Positions 1-8,693 of a stretch of 64,000 bases of DNA are shown here, piece by piece. A program made the translations under genes and the position numbers. The notes under the pieces were generated by a model, which had not been told where the DNA came from, searched no databases, and was given only the letters and a program-made list of their open reading frames with translations. The first letter of the stretch is position 1. Each line of letters opens with the position of its first letter. Origin of the DNA: Ohtaekwangia sp035628875 (lineage in GTDB: Bacteria; Bacteroidota; Bacteroidia; Cytophagales; Cyclobacteriaceae); contig DASPIZ010000157.1 in the NCBI GenBank assembly GCA_035628875.1, positions 1 through 64,000 on the forward strand, given 5' to 3'.

Positions 1-679
1 AAGAAGTGAGGGGCGCACGCAAGTCATGGGATGTACTGTAAACAAACCGGTCCAGTTCTGTATTGGTTTTTTTTAGCTGATCGTTGCGTTCTACCAGCTG
101 CATGGCGTTGTAATGGTTTAGCGTGATTAAGAGATACACACTCATTACGGTGGCAAGAAGGGCGAAGGAAAAATTAATGATGACATTAAAAAGGAGCAGC
201 TCTTGTCCGAAATCCCTTTTTGGCAGGAGGCTAAAATCTATAAAGTAAGCCAGTACGAATAATACGTATGTGCCCACAGAAAAAAGAATGGATTGAAGGC
301 GTTCATTATAACCGAACACGGCAAATGCAGCTACCGCGTTCGATACGAAGAAAATATACGTCCCACCATAGGGCGAGTCGCTCGAAGCGAACAAATAAAC
401 AATGATGTTGATTGTAGGGAGTAGTACCGTATTTGCAACGTGGTGAAGACCTTTGCGGTGAAGGTAAATGGTGAGCGCAAGAAAAAGGATACCTGCCGGA
501 TAAAGCAGGATTACGTGCGTGTAATTAAAAATAAGATCTACCGTAAAGTAAAAGAGACAGAGGAATATCGCCATGACAGCGATTTTACCCGAGAGCATCG
601 CTCTTTTATAATCACCATAGGATGATATAAACTGATTCTCACCGATAACCAGATTCCGGATCCATTTGTTTATTTGCAT
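1..679 (-). CDS. Membrane sensor histidine kinase, 5' part (cut by window edge)
   Basis: Read leftward from the ATG at 679 the frame stays open for 226 codons and leaves the window, so the C-terminal half is missing. The visible protein has about six hydrophobic segments between residues 28 and 200. A short polar stretch follows, and at the very edge comes a HisKA H-box with the motif SHDLRAPLTS, whose His would be the phosphorylated residue. The family is a membrane-embedded two-component sensor that phosphorylates a response regulator; the ligand cannot be told. No partner regulator is visible because the gene's downstream side lies outside the window. The family call rests on the H-box plus the membrane topology. 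Confidence 0.8.
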   Translation of the reverse strand, partial: MQINKWIRNLVIGENQFISSYGDYKRAMLSGKIAVMAIFLCLFYFTVDLIFNYTHVILLYPAGILFLALTIYLHRKGLHHVANTVLLPTINIIVYLFASSDSPYGGTYIFFVSNAVAAFAVFGYNERLQSILFSVGTYVLFVLAYFIDFSLLPKRDFGQELLLFNVIINFSFALLATVMSVYLLITLNHYNAMQLVERNDQLKKTNTELDRFVYSTSHDLRAPLTS

Positions 680-1213
680 GCGCCGAAGTCATTAATCATA
701 CAAAATTATCGTACCGTCCGGCAACAACTGCGGCATAAATACGGGCTACTCTATGCGTGCATGATTTCGAAGGGAAGAATCGTTTTTTTTATTATCGCTG
801 GAACTTGAACCGCTAAAATTTGAAGAATTTCTGTATTTCCTGCGGTTGTTGTTACGGAGGAGGGCCAAATGATAAGGATATTTCCCAAGGTATGCGTTGT
901 ATTATACGGGATGATTCGTCTTTGTTTAGCTACGAAGGTTTAGCCCGGAGGCACAAAGCCACAAAGAATGCAGGAAATGTTTTTTGTATTTCTTAGTGTC
1001 CTCGTGTCTTTGTGGCTATAAAAAGGATTATGCCACGAAGGCACAAAGACACAAAGGAATACAAGTTTGGATCATGAAACTCAACTCGCGCAAGCGTCTC
1101 AATTGGGCGCCACAGCAATCTAGCGTCCGCTTTGCTGAAAAGCAGCATAACCTATTCGGGATTTGTGGGGGCTATGAAGAAATCACAAACGAATGCGAAG
1201 TTGAGTAATCGAT
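680..1213. other. Intergenic stretch without a supported gene
   Basis: This 534-base spacer lies between the 5' end of the histidine kinase and the 3' end of mazG. It holds the interspersed repeat at 941-1060, described separately. The open frame at 984-1208 runs through that repeat and is not believed to be a gene. I see no RNA gene or convincing terminator in the remainder. Confidence 0.6.
941..1060. repeat. Interspersed CACAAAG-type repeat, three arms
   Basis: Three related arms are visible: a direct arm at about 949-967 (GGCACAAAGCCACAAAG), an inverted arm at about 989-1017 (GTGTCTTTGTGGC) and a second direct arm at 1032-1057 (CCACGAAGGCACAAAGACAC). The first two can pair as a long imperfect hairpin. 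A relative lies at 29254-29399. Such CACAAAG-rich elements are widespread in bacterial genomes and, when translated, give spurious peptides of the ATKAQRHK type. Mobility or function is not evident from the sequence. Confidence 0.7.
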
Positions 1214-2026
1214 TCATAAATTCTTAGCGCGGTTCCAATAAACGTCCATTTCGGCCAGGGTCATTTCGCCAATTTGTTTTCCGTCTTTTGCTGATTCTGT
1301 TTCAAGGTACTGAAAACGCTTAATGAATTTTTTATTGGTACGTTCAAGTGCTTCTTCCGGATCGATGTTAATGAACCTGGCGTAGTTTACCAGTGAGAAG
1401 AGCAGGTCGCCAAATTCGTTCATTGCTTTTTCCTGGTCAACAGGTCTATTTGTTTCTGCATTATATTCTGTTTTAAATTCCTGCATTTCCTCTTCTACTT
1501 TTTCCCATACTTGCTGTTTGTGTTCCCAATCAAATCCAATCCCCCTGGCTTTATCTTGTATTCGTATAGCTTTCACCAGGGCAGGTAACGATTTGGGGAC
1601 GCCTTCCAATACAGATTTGTTGCCTTTCTTTAACTTTATTTTTTCCCAGTTTGCTTTTACGGTTTCTTCATCATTCGCGATCACCTCACCGTAAATGTGT
1701 GGGTGACGTTCAACCAACTTATCACATAAGCTATTCAACACATCAGCGATATCGAACGCCTTCATCTCCGAGGCGATCCGCGCATAAAAAACCAGGTGAA
1801 GCATAATGTCGCCAATTTCTTTTTTTACTTCCTGCAGATCGCCTTCAATAATCGCGTCCGACAGTTCGTATGTTTCTTCCACTGTTAAGTGGCGTAGCGT
1901 TTCAATCGTTTGTTTTTTATCCCAGGGGCAGTTTTCACGGAGCTCGTCCATCACGGTGAGCAGCCGTCCAAAGGCTTCTAATTTTTTGTCGCGATTTACA
2001 TCCGGGGTAGATAAAACTTTCTTCAT
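1214..2026 (-). CDS. mazG: MazG nucleoside triphosphate pyrophosphohydrolase
   Basis: This 270-residue protein hydrolyses nucleoside triphosphates to monophosphate and pyrophosphate, a cytosolic house-cleaning role. Two MazG repeats are visible. The first, about residues 25-125, has ENCPWDKKQT, EETYELSDAI and EIGDIMLHLVFYAR, the Glu/Asp residues of which bind Mg2+. The second, about 160-250, has EEEMQEF and EFGDLLFSLVNYARF. Length fits two-domain MazG of the E. coli type. The ATG at 2026 gives a normal N-terminus. The gene stands alone, with the Cys-rich small gene diverging on its 5' side. Confidence 0.95.
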   Translation of the reverse strand: MKKVLSTPDVNRDKKLEAFGRLLTVMDELRENCPWDKKQTIETLRHLTVEETYELSDAIIEGDLQEVKKEIGDIMLHLVFYARIASEMKAFDIADVLNSLCDKLVERHPHIYGEVIANDEETVKANWEKIKLKKGNKSVLEGVPKSLPALVKAIRIQDKARGIGFDWEHKQQVWEKVEEEMQEFKTEYNAETNRPVDQEKAMNEFGDLLFSLVNYARFINIDPEEALERTNKKFIKRFQYLETESAKDGKQIGEMTLAEMDVYWNRAKNL

Positions 2027-2226
2027 AATGAATAAACTTAAAAAAGGGATCAGGCGTTCTCTATAAGCATGTTAACTTTGCGGTAAAGTACACCTAAAAA
2101 TGTTAAATGCTTAAAAGAAAGTCGTTTACATTTACGTGATTATTGCTGCGACGTTTTCTGCCTAATGAAAGCTCCGTAGAGGTGTAATAAAATAATATTG
2201 ATTCAATAAATTTAATCGCCATTGCT

Positions 2227-2466
2227 ATGTTGGTTTTTCTTTTGGCTCTTGGAATTTTCGCCCTCTTTTTCATTCTCATGTCAGTGCGTCTGATTTTTTT
2301 AAAGAACGGAGAATTCCGGGGGACTTGTGCGAGTCAAAGTCCCTGGTTAAATAAAGAAGGTGTTGAGTGTGGCTTCTGCGGTAAAACGTTAAAGCCGGGT
2401 GATGCCTGTGGCGATCCCGACGCACAGCTGGCGACATCAATGCCGGACATCAAAAAGAAAAATTAG
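2227..2466 (+). CDS. Small Cys-rich single-pass membrane protein, NqrM-like
   Basis: A 79-residue protein with one N-terminal transmembrane helix (residues 1-26) followed by a short cytosolic or periplasmic tail with four cysteines (GTCAS, VECGFCG, GDACG). The layout, an N-terminal helix, then a basic residue with a GxC motif and further Cys, resembles NqrM (DUF539), the small factor needed for iron delivery during maturation of Na+-translocating NADH:quinone reductase. The spacing of the later cysteines differs from proteobacterial NqrM, so this is only a suggestion. No nqr gene lies in the window. It may equally be an unrelated conserved membrane protein. Confidence 0.6.
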   Translation: MLVFLLALGIFALFFILMSVRLIFLKNGEFRGTCASQSPWLNKEGVECGFCGKTLKPGDACGDPDAQLATSMPDIKKKN

Positions 2467-2506
2467 CATCGATTGCTCATAATTCACCATCGAATTTGAT
2501 TTCGTA

Positions 2507-2514
2507 TATCTTTG
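2507..2514 (+). promoter_or_regulatory. Bacteroidota -7 element (TATCTTTG) before glmM
   Basis: TATCTTTG matches the TAnnTTTG consensus of the Bacteroidota primary sigma factor and lies 27 bases before the glmM-type start. No well-spaced TTG -33 box is seen, so the call rests on one element. Confidence 0.4.
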
Positions 2515-2541
2515 TGGTCCGTTGAAAAAAATTAAAATGCG

Positions 2542-3948
2542 ATGGCTCTAATAAAATCTATTTCAGGGATCCGTGGAACGATAGGTGGTAAAACAGGTGA
2601 TAACCTCACACCACTCGATGTTGTAAAATTTGCTGCTGCTTTTGGGACATGGCTGAAGAAAGATCAAGCTTCTGCGAAAATTGTAATTGGTCGCGACGCC
2701 CGGCTTTCAGGTGAAATGGTGAATGCTTTGGTATCTGCCACGCTGCAAGGATTGGGAATTGATGTTGTGGATCTCGGCTTATCCACTACACCTACTGTGG
2801 AGATAGCGGTACCGTTGGAACACGCAGCGGGTGGAATTATTCTTACCGCGAGTCATAATCCGGCCCAATGGAATGCATTGAAATTGCTAAACGCAAAGGG
2901 AGAATTTATATCAGGAAAGGATGGAGAGGAAGTACTTGCTTTAGCTGATCAGGAAGATTTTGATTTTGCGCCTGTAACCAAGCTTGGAAATTACGCGCGG
3001 AAAGATGGTTATCTTCAGAAGCACATTGATATGATTTTGAAGTTACCGCTTGTTGATGTTGAGGCTGTCAGGAAAAGGAATTTTAAGGTTGTGGTTGATG
3101 CCGTAAATTCTTCGGGAGGTATTGCTGTGCCCATGTTGCTGAAACAGTTGGGTGTAATGGTGAAAGAAATTCATTGTGAACCTACAGGCCACTTTGCGCA
3201 TAACCCCGAGCCGCTACCGGAAAACCTTACTGATATTTGTCGTGAAATTGAAAAAGGAAAATATGATCTGGGTATTGTTGTGGATCCGGATGTTGACCGA
3301 CTTGCCTTGATCTGTGAAGATGGGTCTCCTTTTGGTGAAGAATATACATTGGTTGCTGTGGCTGATTATGTTTTGAACGCAGATTCTTCAAACAGAAAAA
3401 ATACAGTTTCGAACTTGTCTTCAACGCGGGCGTTACGCGATGTAACAGAAAAGGCTGGTGGAAAATATTTTGCGGCCGCGGTTGGCGAAGTTAATGTGGT
3501 GAACATGATGAAAGAATGTGACGCTATCATAGGCGGTGAAGGTAATGGCGGCGTCATTTATCCTGAGTTGCATTATGGACGCGATGCATTGGCTGGTATT
3601 GCGTTGTTCCTTACGCACCTTGCAAAAACCAACCTGACTGCGCTTCGCCTTCGTTCTACCTATCCTGGTTATCATATTTCAAAAAATAAAATTGAATTAA
3701 CACGCGACATCAATGTCGATCATGTATTGGATGCCGTGAAAAAGAAATACAGAAACCAACCCGTTAATACAGTGGATGGTATAAAGATTGAGTTTGATGC
3801 CGAATGGGTTCATCTTCGTAAATCAAATACAGAACCTATTATTCGAATTTATTCTGAGTCTGATATGGAGGTGAAAGCGGAAAATCTCGCGAAGAAAATC
3901 ATTTCTGATATCCGAGAGATTATTGCTGAAAAAGCAATGGCAAGTTGA
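2542..3948 (+). CDS. glmM: Phosphoglucosamine mutase / phosphohexomutase
   Basis: A 468-residue member of the alpha-D-phosphohexomutase family. The phosphoserine motif TASHNP has its Ser at about residue 104. The metal loop DPDVDR is near residue 250, the sugar-binding GEGNGG near 333 and the phosphate-binding RKSNTEPIIRIY near 427; all four family signatures are intact. In Bacteroidota this form is usually annotated GlmM, which converts glucosamine-6-phosphate to glucosamine-1-phosphate for UDP-GlcNAc synthesis. Phosphomannomutase/phosphoglucomutase activity cannot be excluded from sequence. An ATG five bases upstream is out of frame. The gene appears monocistronic, with its own -7 element. 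Confidence 0.85.
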   Translation: MALIKSISGIRGTIGGKTGDNLTPLDVVKFAAAFGTWLKKDQASAKIVIGRDARLSGEMVNALVSATLQGLGIDVVDLGLSTTPTVEIAVPLEHAAGGIILTASHNPAQWNALKLLNAKGEFISGKDGEEVLALADQEDFDFAPVTKLGNYARKDGYLQKHIDMILKLPLVDVEAVRKRNFKVVVDAVNSSGGIAVPMLLKQLGVMVKEIHCEPTGHFAHNPEPLPENLTDICREIEKGKYDLGIVVDPDVDRLALICEDGSPFGEEYTLVAVADYVLNADSSNRKNTVSNLSSTRALRDVTEKAGGKYFAAAVGEVNVVNMMKECDAIIGGEGNGGVIYPELHYGRDALAGIALFLTHLAKTNLTALRLRSTYPGYHISKNKIELTRDINVDHVLDAVKKKYRNQPVNTVDGIKIEFDAEWVHLRKSNTEPIIRIYSESDMEVKAENLAKKIISDIREIIAEKAMAS

Positions 3949-4020
3949 TCCGACGTATAGATAGTGTAGTGTGTTTCGTTGCATTTAAAATATTCATTTA
4001 AGTAACTCAATAATTTCCGC

Positions 4021-4028
4021 TAACTTTG
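4021..4028 (+). promoter_or_regulatory. -7 element (TAACTTTG) before the cysteine desulfurase
   Basis: TAACTTTG fits TAnnTTTG and ends 19 bases before the ATG at 4048. The upstream TTG at 3979-3981 is too far away to be a good -33 box. Confidence 0.4.
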
Positions 4029-4047
4029 ATGGGAGACATTAACCTGC

Positions 4048-5187
4048 ATGAGCGTTTACCTCGATAACGCTGCGACTACTCCGCTTGATCCGGAGGTTTT
4101 CGAAGCGATGAAGCCTTTTCTTTTAGAGGATTTTGGAAATCCGTCTTCTACACATGCCCACGGGCGAAAAGTCCGGGCCGCAATTGAATCGGCGCGTAAA
4201 CAAATTGCCGCATTGCTTCACTGCACACCAGGGGAAATTCTTTTTACATCCGGAGGTACCGAAGCAGATAATACCATTCTTCATTCCGCCGTGCGTACGT
4301 ATAATATCCGTCACATCATCTCATCTCCCTTAGAACATCATGCGGTAACACATACCTTGGAAAAGATCGTGCACGATAATGCCATCGAACTGCATTTTGT
4401 TCAACTTGATTCGCATGGGAATGTTGATCTTCAACATTTTGAAATCCTGCTTCAGCAATTTCCCAATGTATTGGTTTCGCTGATGCATGCCAATAATGAA
4501 ATTGGAAATCTTCTTGACCTGCATCGTGTTGGTGAGCTATGCGCCAAGTATAACGCATACCTCCATTCAGATACGGTTCAAACAGTCGGTCATTTTGCCC
4601 ACGACCTTTCTACATTAAGATTGCATGGCATGACGGCGGCTGCCCATAAATTCCATGGCCCGAAAGGAGTCGGATTTATGTATATCCGAAAAGAAAAAAA
4701 GATTCAGCCGCTACTTGTAGGCGGAGCGCAGGAACGTAACATGCGTGGCGGTACCGAAAACGTGTATGGCATTATTGGTATGGCAAAAGCACTTGAGATT
4801 GCATATCGCGATATGGAGCAACATACAACGTATATCAAGACACTTAAGCTTCGCATGATAGAAAAACTCAGGGCAACTATTCCTGGTGTGGATTTCAACG
4901 GCAACTCTGCTGATATTGATAACAGTTTATATACGGTACTTAATGTTGGTCTGCCGGAGTCGGATACAAACAATATGCTGCTGTTCAACCTTGATCTTCA
5001 AGGCATTTCAGCTTCCGGTGGTAGCGCATGTTCGAGCGGTGCAACAACAGGTTCGCATGTACTCAGTCATCTGTATCCTGGCTCAAAAAAAGGAGCGATT
5101 AGATTTTCTTTCAGTAAGTATAACACGCCAACGGAAATTGATTTTGTTGTAGACAAGCTTGCTGAGCTCGTAAAAGTTTCAGTTTGA
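4048..5187 (+). CDS. Cysteine desulfurase (NifS/IscS family)
   Basis: A 379-residue PLP enzyme that takes sulfur from cysteine as a protein-bound persulfide for Fe-S clusters or tRNA thiolation. The N-terminus has the family signature YLDNAATTPLD. The PLP lysine is Lys201 in AAAHKFHGPKG, and the catalytic Cys is about residue 328 in GGSACSSGA. The 3' end converges on the MutS-like gene with 19 bases between stop codons. No iscU, suf or other Fe-S assembly gene lies nearby, so the acceptor is unknown. Confidence 0.9.
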   Translation: MSVYLDNAATTPLDPEVFEAMKPFLLEDFGNPSSTHAHGRKVRAAIESARKQIAALLHCTPGEILFTSGGTEADNTILHSAVRTYNIRHIISSPLEHHAVTHTLEKIVHDNAIELHFVQLDSHGNVDLQHFEILLQQFPNVLVSLMHANNEIGNLLDLHRVGELCAKYNAYLHSDTVQTVGHFAHDLSTLRLHGMTAAAHKFHGPKGVGFMYIRKEKKIQPLLVGGAQERNMRGGTENVYGIIGMAKALEIAYRDMEQHTTYIKTLKLRMIEKLRATIPGVDFNGNSADIDNSLYTVLNVGLPESDTNNMLLFNLDLQGISASGGSACSSGATTGSHVLSHLYPGSKKGAIRFSFSKYNTPTEIDFVVDKLAELVKVSV

Positions 5188-5206
5188 TCCCGTGGAGTCG
5201 TTAAGC

Positions 5207-6991
5207 TTATTTTGGGATAATACCCATTTTCTTCATTAAAAAACTGGCATTCATTTTCTGTGCTAAACCAGCGTTGAGTTTATAATCGAAAGACAGTTGA
5301 TCATTTTCAATGTTAGCTTCGAAGCAATAATTTTTAACCTCATTGGGATATTCTTGTTCGAGCGCCCCTAATGCGAGATCATGCGTCGCAATAATAGCCA
5401 AACACGGATAGGGCAGGAGTTGTTTCACCAGTGCCATAGAACCAGCTTGTTTGTCGGTGCTGTTTGTTCCTTTTAAAATCTCATCCAGTAAAATCAATAA
5501 TGGCTTTTTTTGGCGGAGTTCATCCATGATGGTTTTTAATCTGTTCAATTCGGCATAAAAGTATGACTGATGGTCTTGTAACGAATCGGCAGTTCGCATT
5601 CCGGTCCTTAATGATATTGCCGGACATAAAAAAGACGATGCACATACAGGCGTTCCATTGAGTGCAAGTATCAAATTCACACCCAGGGTGCGAAGAAACG
5701 TACTCTTTCCTGCCATGTTTGCTCCTGTTACGATGAATACTGCAGGGGCCGGTCCCATAACGATTGTATTTGGTACCCGTTCTGCGGCATCAATGAGCGG
5801 ATGGGCCAGGTCTTTTGCTTCAATCTTTAATTCGTCCGTGATAACAGCATAGTTCAGCCCCGGATTGTTGAATGCAAATGTTCCATAGCTGCAAAGTACT
5901 TCTGTTTCGGTAATGGCGTTTAGCCATATGGGCAGTTTATCAGCATGGTCTGCCTTCCATTTTTCCAGCCGATAAACGCATTGCAAATCATACATCAATA
6001 AGCTGTTTACAAACAGCGTTGCCAATGCATTTGTCCGGGCATCGAGCGCATTCACGAGAGAAGCAAGCTTGCGGATATTGACATCAGCTTCGTGTGCAAC
6101 ACTTTGTAATGTTTTGCATTTTGTCGCAGTGAATTTCTCCTGTTGCAGGTAATATAATAATCGGGAGTATTTTTGCAGGATGTTTTTCTTTTGGCTGATG
6201 TAATCATGAAAGATGTTGATTTTTTTTAACCTTAACCCGGTTATACTCCATTGGGTAATGATTAAGGCAAACAATACCACTTTCACTTCTTTTATAAAAA
6301 AAGAGCCAATCAAAGCACACAAGGTAAGAAGGGGTATTACGATGAGCAACATCCGGAATGCGTTCCCCGAGGGAAGAAATGAAGGTTGCTTAAGCCAGGC
6401 AAGAAGTTGTTCGTGATCACCAGGTTGTTCACCGGACTCCATCCCCGCGGCCTGAATGTGCTGACGGAATTCTATTCGCGCGGTTACATCGCGGATAGCA
6501 TCCTGTCTATCTTCTATGGTCTGACGATCCGTCAATGGGTTTGCCAATCCATAAGCAAATTGTTTTTGACCGTTTATCGTATTACAACGATTCATGTATT
6601 GAAACAAGGAGCCTTTACCAAATATATCCAGATCGTGTGTGTAGGGGTGATGCGGATCGACAAAGCCGGTGCCTTCAGGCAATGACATGTAATCGCCATC
6701 CAAAACTTTCCTTTCTGTTATGTTAATCTTAAAGAGGTTTTCCAGTAGTGCGTGTTCGTGAAAAAGTAAGGCGTGTTTTTTTACGAGAAACAGGAAGAAG
6801 ACGAGGCACACAGCAATACCAAAACCAAACCATGGATTTGAAATCGAAAGGTACGCGAAACCAATTCCGGCAAGCGCTGTAATCAACCTGACATTAGAGA
6901 TTAGATTGATCTGCTTTTTGCTTTTTGACTGTGCAACCGAAAAATTATTGCTTCTTTTCTCGTAAAGTAAATGGAGTTCCTGTAATGTCAT
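5207..6991 (-). CDS. Membrane-anchored MutS homologue (MutS ATPase domain)
   Basis: About 594 residues from the ATG at 6991. I chose this start because it lies just after the msrC stop; the longer frame to 7063 would overlap msrC by 68 bases. Two hydrophobic segments lie near residues 28-70 and two more near 210-260. A MutS core and C-terminal ATPase follow, with Walker A GANMAGKSTF near residue 420 and Walker B-like LLILLDEILKGTNSTD. There is no mismatch-recognition domain I. The four membrane helices and missing domain I make a role in ordinary mismatch repair doubtful; its role in this family is not known to me. It is probably translated after msrC in one transcript. Confidence 0.85.
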   Translation of the reverse strand: MTLQELHLLYEKRSNNFSVAQSKSKKQINLISNVRLITALAGIGFAYLSISNPWFGFGIAVCLVFFLFLVKKHALLFHEHALLENLFKINITERKVLDGDYMSLPEGTGFVDPHHPYTHDLDIFGKGSLFQYMNRCNTINGQKQFAYGLANPLTDRQTIEDRQDAIRDVTARIEFRQHIQAAGMESGEQPGDHEQLLAWLKQPSFLPSGNAFRMLLIVIPLLTLCALIGSFFIKEVKVVLFALIITQWSITGLRLKKINIFHDYISQKKNILQKYSRLLYYLQQEKFTATKCKTLQSVAHEADVNIRKLASLVNALDARTNALATLFVNSLLMYDLQCVYRLEKWKADHADKLPIWLNAITETEVLCSYGTFAFNNPGLNYAVITDELKIEAKDLAHPLIDAAERVPNTIVMGPAPAVFIVTGANMAGKSTFLRTLGVNLILALNGTPVCASSFLCPAISLRTGMRTADSLQDHQSYFYAELNRLKTIMDELRQKKPLLILLDEILKGTNSTDKQAGSMALVKQLLPYPCLAIIATHDLALGALEQEYPNEVKNYCFEANIENDQLSFDYKLNAGLAQKMNASFLMKKMGIIPK

Positions 6992-6995
6992 GGGG

Positions 6996-7478
6996 TTAAA
7001 TAAACTGCTCAATAATCCGGATAACCTCTTCGAGATAACGTTGATCTGTCTGATCGAAGTCATTTAATGAGTCGCTATCTACATCGAGTACTAAAGCGAT
7101 TTGGTCTTTTTTAAATGCAGGCAATACAATTTCAGACTTCGAAGCGGAGCTGCATGCAATATGTCCTGGAAATTCATCTACATTGGGAACCACGATTGTT
7201 CTTTTATCTTTCCATGATGTTCCGCATACGCCGTTGCCATAACCGATCCGGGTACACGCAATAGGTCCTTGAAATGGTCCAAGTACAAGTTGATTGTCTT
7301 TTACGAGATAAAATCCTACCCAATAAAAATTCATCGTTTGTTTAAGGGCTGCTGCGATGTTTGCAAGATTTGCTATCACATCAGATTCACCATTCACCAA
7401 GTTTTTAATCTGTGGTAAAAGGGCCGCATACCGTTCTGCTTTACTGCCGGAGTTATTGATGATGAGTTCTTCAGCCAT
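6996..7478 (-). CDS. msrC: Free methionine-(R)-sulfoxide reductase (GAF domain)
   Basis: A 160-residue GAF-domain protein with the cysteine pattern of free methionine-R-sulfoxide reductases: PIACTRIGYGNGVCG carries two Cys and GHIACSSASKSEIV the third. The family reduces free oxidised methionine in the cytosol. The chosen start is the ATG at 7478, giving MAEELIINN, typical of the family; the frame can be extended upstream to a TTG at 7514, but that is less likely. Its stop lies 4 bases before the start of the membrane MutS homologue, so the two are probably cotranscribed. No functional link between them is evident. Confidence 0.85.
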   Translation of the reverse strand: MAEELIINNSGSKAERYAALLPQIKNLVNGESDVIANLANIAAALKQTMNFYWVGFYLVKDNQLVLGPFQGPIACTRIGYGNGVCGTSWKDKRTIVVPNVDEFPGHIACSSASKSEIVLPAFKKDQIALVLDVDSDSLNDFDQTDQRYLEEVIRIIEQFI

Positions 7479-7587
7479 AGCGTATTCGAGTAAGTAGTTC
7501 TTCTTCTCCTGCAATTACGGGTTATTGATAATTTATTGTTCTGATCAGTTGAGTTTAGTATCGTCTTATTTTAGAAATGCGGTTTTT

Positions 7588-8628
7588 TTAATGCGGTACA
7601 TGAATACTGAGCCAGTCATCTTCGATTCGTTTACGCTGTTGTAGTTTTCCCTTAAGATCAGGGGCTGCAATGCCTTTGTTAAACATTCGGGGCGACTGAA
7701 AAACACGCGCTTCATCCCATAAGCCTGCTTCTATGAATAACCGAAGCAATGTTGCGCCGCCTTCGATAACCAGTGACTGAATTTTTCTTTTCCAGAGATC
7801 GTGCAAGACGTTTTGAAGAAAATTATTTTCATCAATGCGCACCAGCGAAAGATTCGGGAATTCTTCATGTTTCAAAAGGTTATAACACAGTGTGGGTTGA
7901 GAACGATCAAACACATGAAGTTTTTCGTTCAGCTTTAAAAAGCGGTCGATAATCACCCGCGTCGGATTTCGTCCCGTCCAGTCCCGGACATTCAATTGAG
8001 GATTGTCATGCACCACTGTTTTGGTGCCAATCAGAATCGCATCCTCTTCCGAACGCCACTTGTGCACCCACTGCCGGGATAACGCATTGCTGATCCATTT
8101 GGAATCGTAATTTTCCTGTGCGATAAATCCATCGGAGGTTTCCGCCCATTTCAGAATAATATACGGTCGTTGTTTTTCCATGAAGGTGAAAAAACGTTTG
8201 TTAAGCTCGCGACCAACTTTGTCAAGGATGCCGGTGATCACTTCAATGCCGGCAGCACGTAATTTCTTGATACCTTCTCCGGCCACCAGGGGGTTAGTGT
8301 CCAGGGTCGCGACGACTACTTTTTTTACTTTATGTTCGATCAACAGGTCCGTACATGGAGGCGTTTTTCCGAAATGCGAACATGGTTCAAGTGTTACGTA
8401 GACCGTTGCGTGGGGAAGTAACATTTTGTCTTTAACCGAACGAATGGCATTTACTTCCGCATGCGCGTCACCCCATTTCTTGTGCCATCCCTCTCCTATA
8501 ATAGTGTCGTTGTAAACCACGACGCTTCCAACCAACGGATTAGGGCTTACGTAACCACGCCCGAGCGCAGCAAGTTCAATCGCGCGCTGCATATAAAGTT
8601 CGTCCTGTTTATGATCAGATTTATTCAT
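7588..8628 (-). CDS. ribD: Bifunctional riboflavin deaminase/reductase RibD
   Basis: A 346-residue two-domain enzyme for the second and third steps of riboflavin synthesis: deamination of the pyrimidine intermediate and reduction of its ribosyl side chain. The N-terminal zinc deaminase domain (about residues 8-150) has HAEVNAI and PCSHFGKTPPC, supplying His and two Cys zinc ligands and the catalytic Glu. The C-terminal reductase domain follows, with VIEGGATLLRLFIEAGL near residue 300. The ATG at 8628 gives a normal start. It diverges from prmC across 65 bases. No other rib gene is in the window, so the pathway is dispersed here. Confidence 0.93.
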   Translation of the reverse strand: MNKSDHKQDELYMQRAIELAALGRGYVSPNPLVGSVVVYNDTIIGEGWHKKWGDAHAEVNAIRSVKDKMLLPHATVYVTLEPCSHFGKTPPCTDLLIEHKVKKVVVATLDTNPLVAGEGIKKLRAAGIEVITGILDKVGRELNKRFFTFMEKQRPYIILKWAETSDGFIAQENYDSKWISNALSRQWVHKWRSEEDAILIGTKTVVHDNPQLNVRDWTGRNPTRVIIDRFLKLNEKLHVFDRSQPTLCYNLLKHEEFPNLSLVRIDENNFLQNVLHDLWKRKIQSLVIEGGATLLRLFIEAGLWDEARVFQSPRMFNKGIAAPDLKGKLQQRKRIEDDWLSIHVPH

Positions 8629-8669
8629 GGTTACATCAGGAATCGGCCATTAGATAGTCGAAATCCTGT

Positions 8670-8677
8670 TAAGTTTG
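8670..8677 (+). promoter_or_regulatory. -7 element (TAAGTTTG) before prmC
   Basis: TAAGTTTG agrees with TAnnTTTG and ends 16 bases before the prmC ATG, inside the 65-base spacer shared with divergent ribD. No clear -33 TTG is seen. Confidence 0.45.
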
Positions 8678-8693
8678 CAAAGATTGATAACCC

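Noticed and set aside
440..625. 61-codon plus-strand ORF
   Set aside because: Antisense shadow of the histidine kinase, whose minus-strand reading has membrane helices and an H-box.
984..1208. 74-codon ORF upstream of mazG
   Set aside because: It runs through the CACAAAG repeat and gives the ATKAQRHK peptide typical of spurious calls; no ribosome site or other support.
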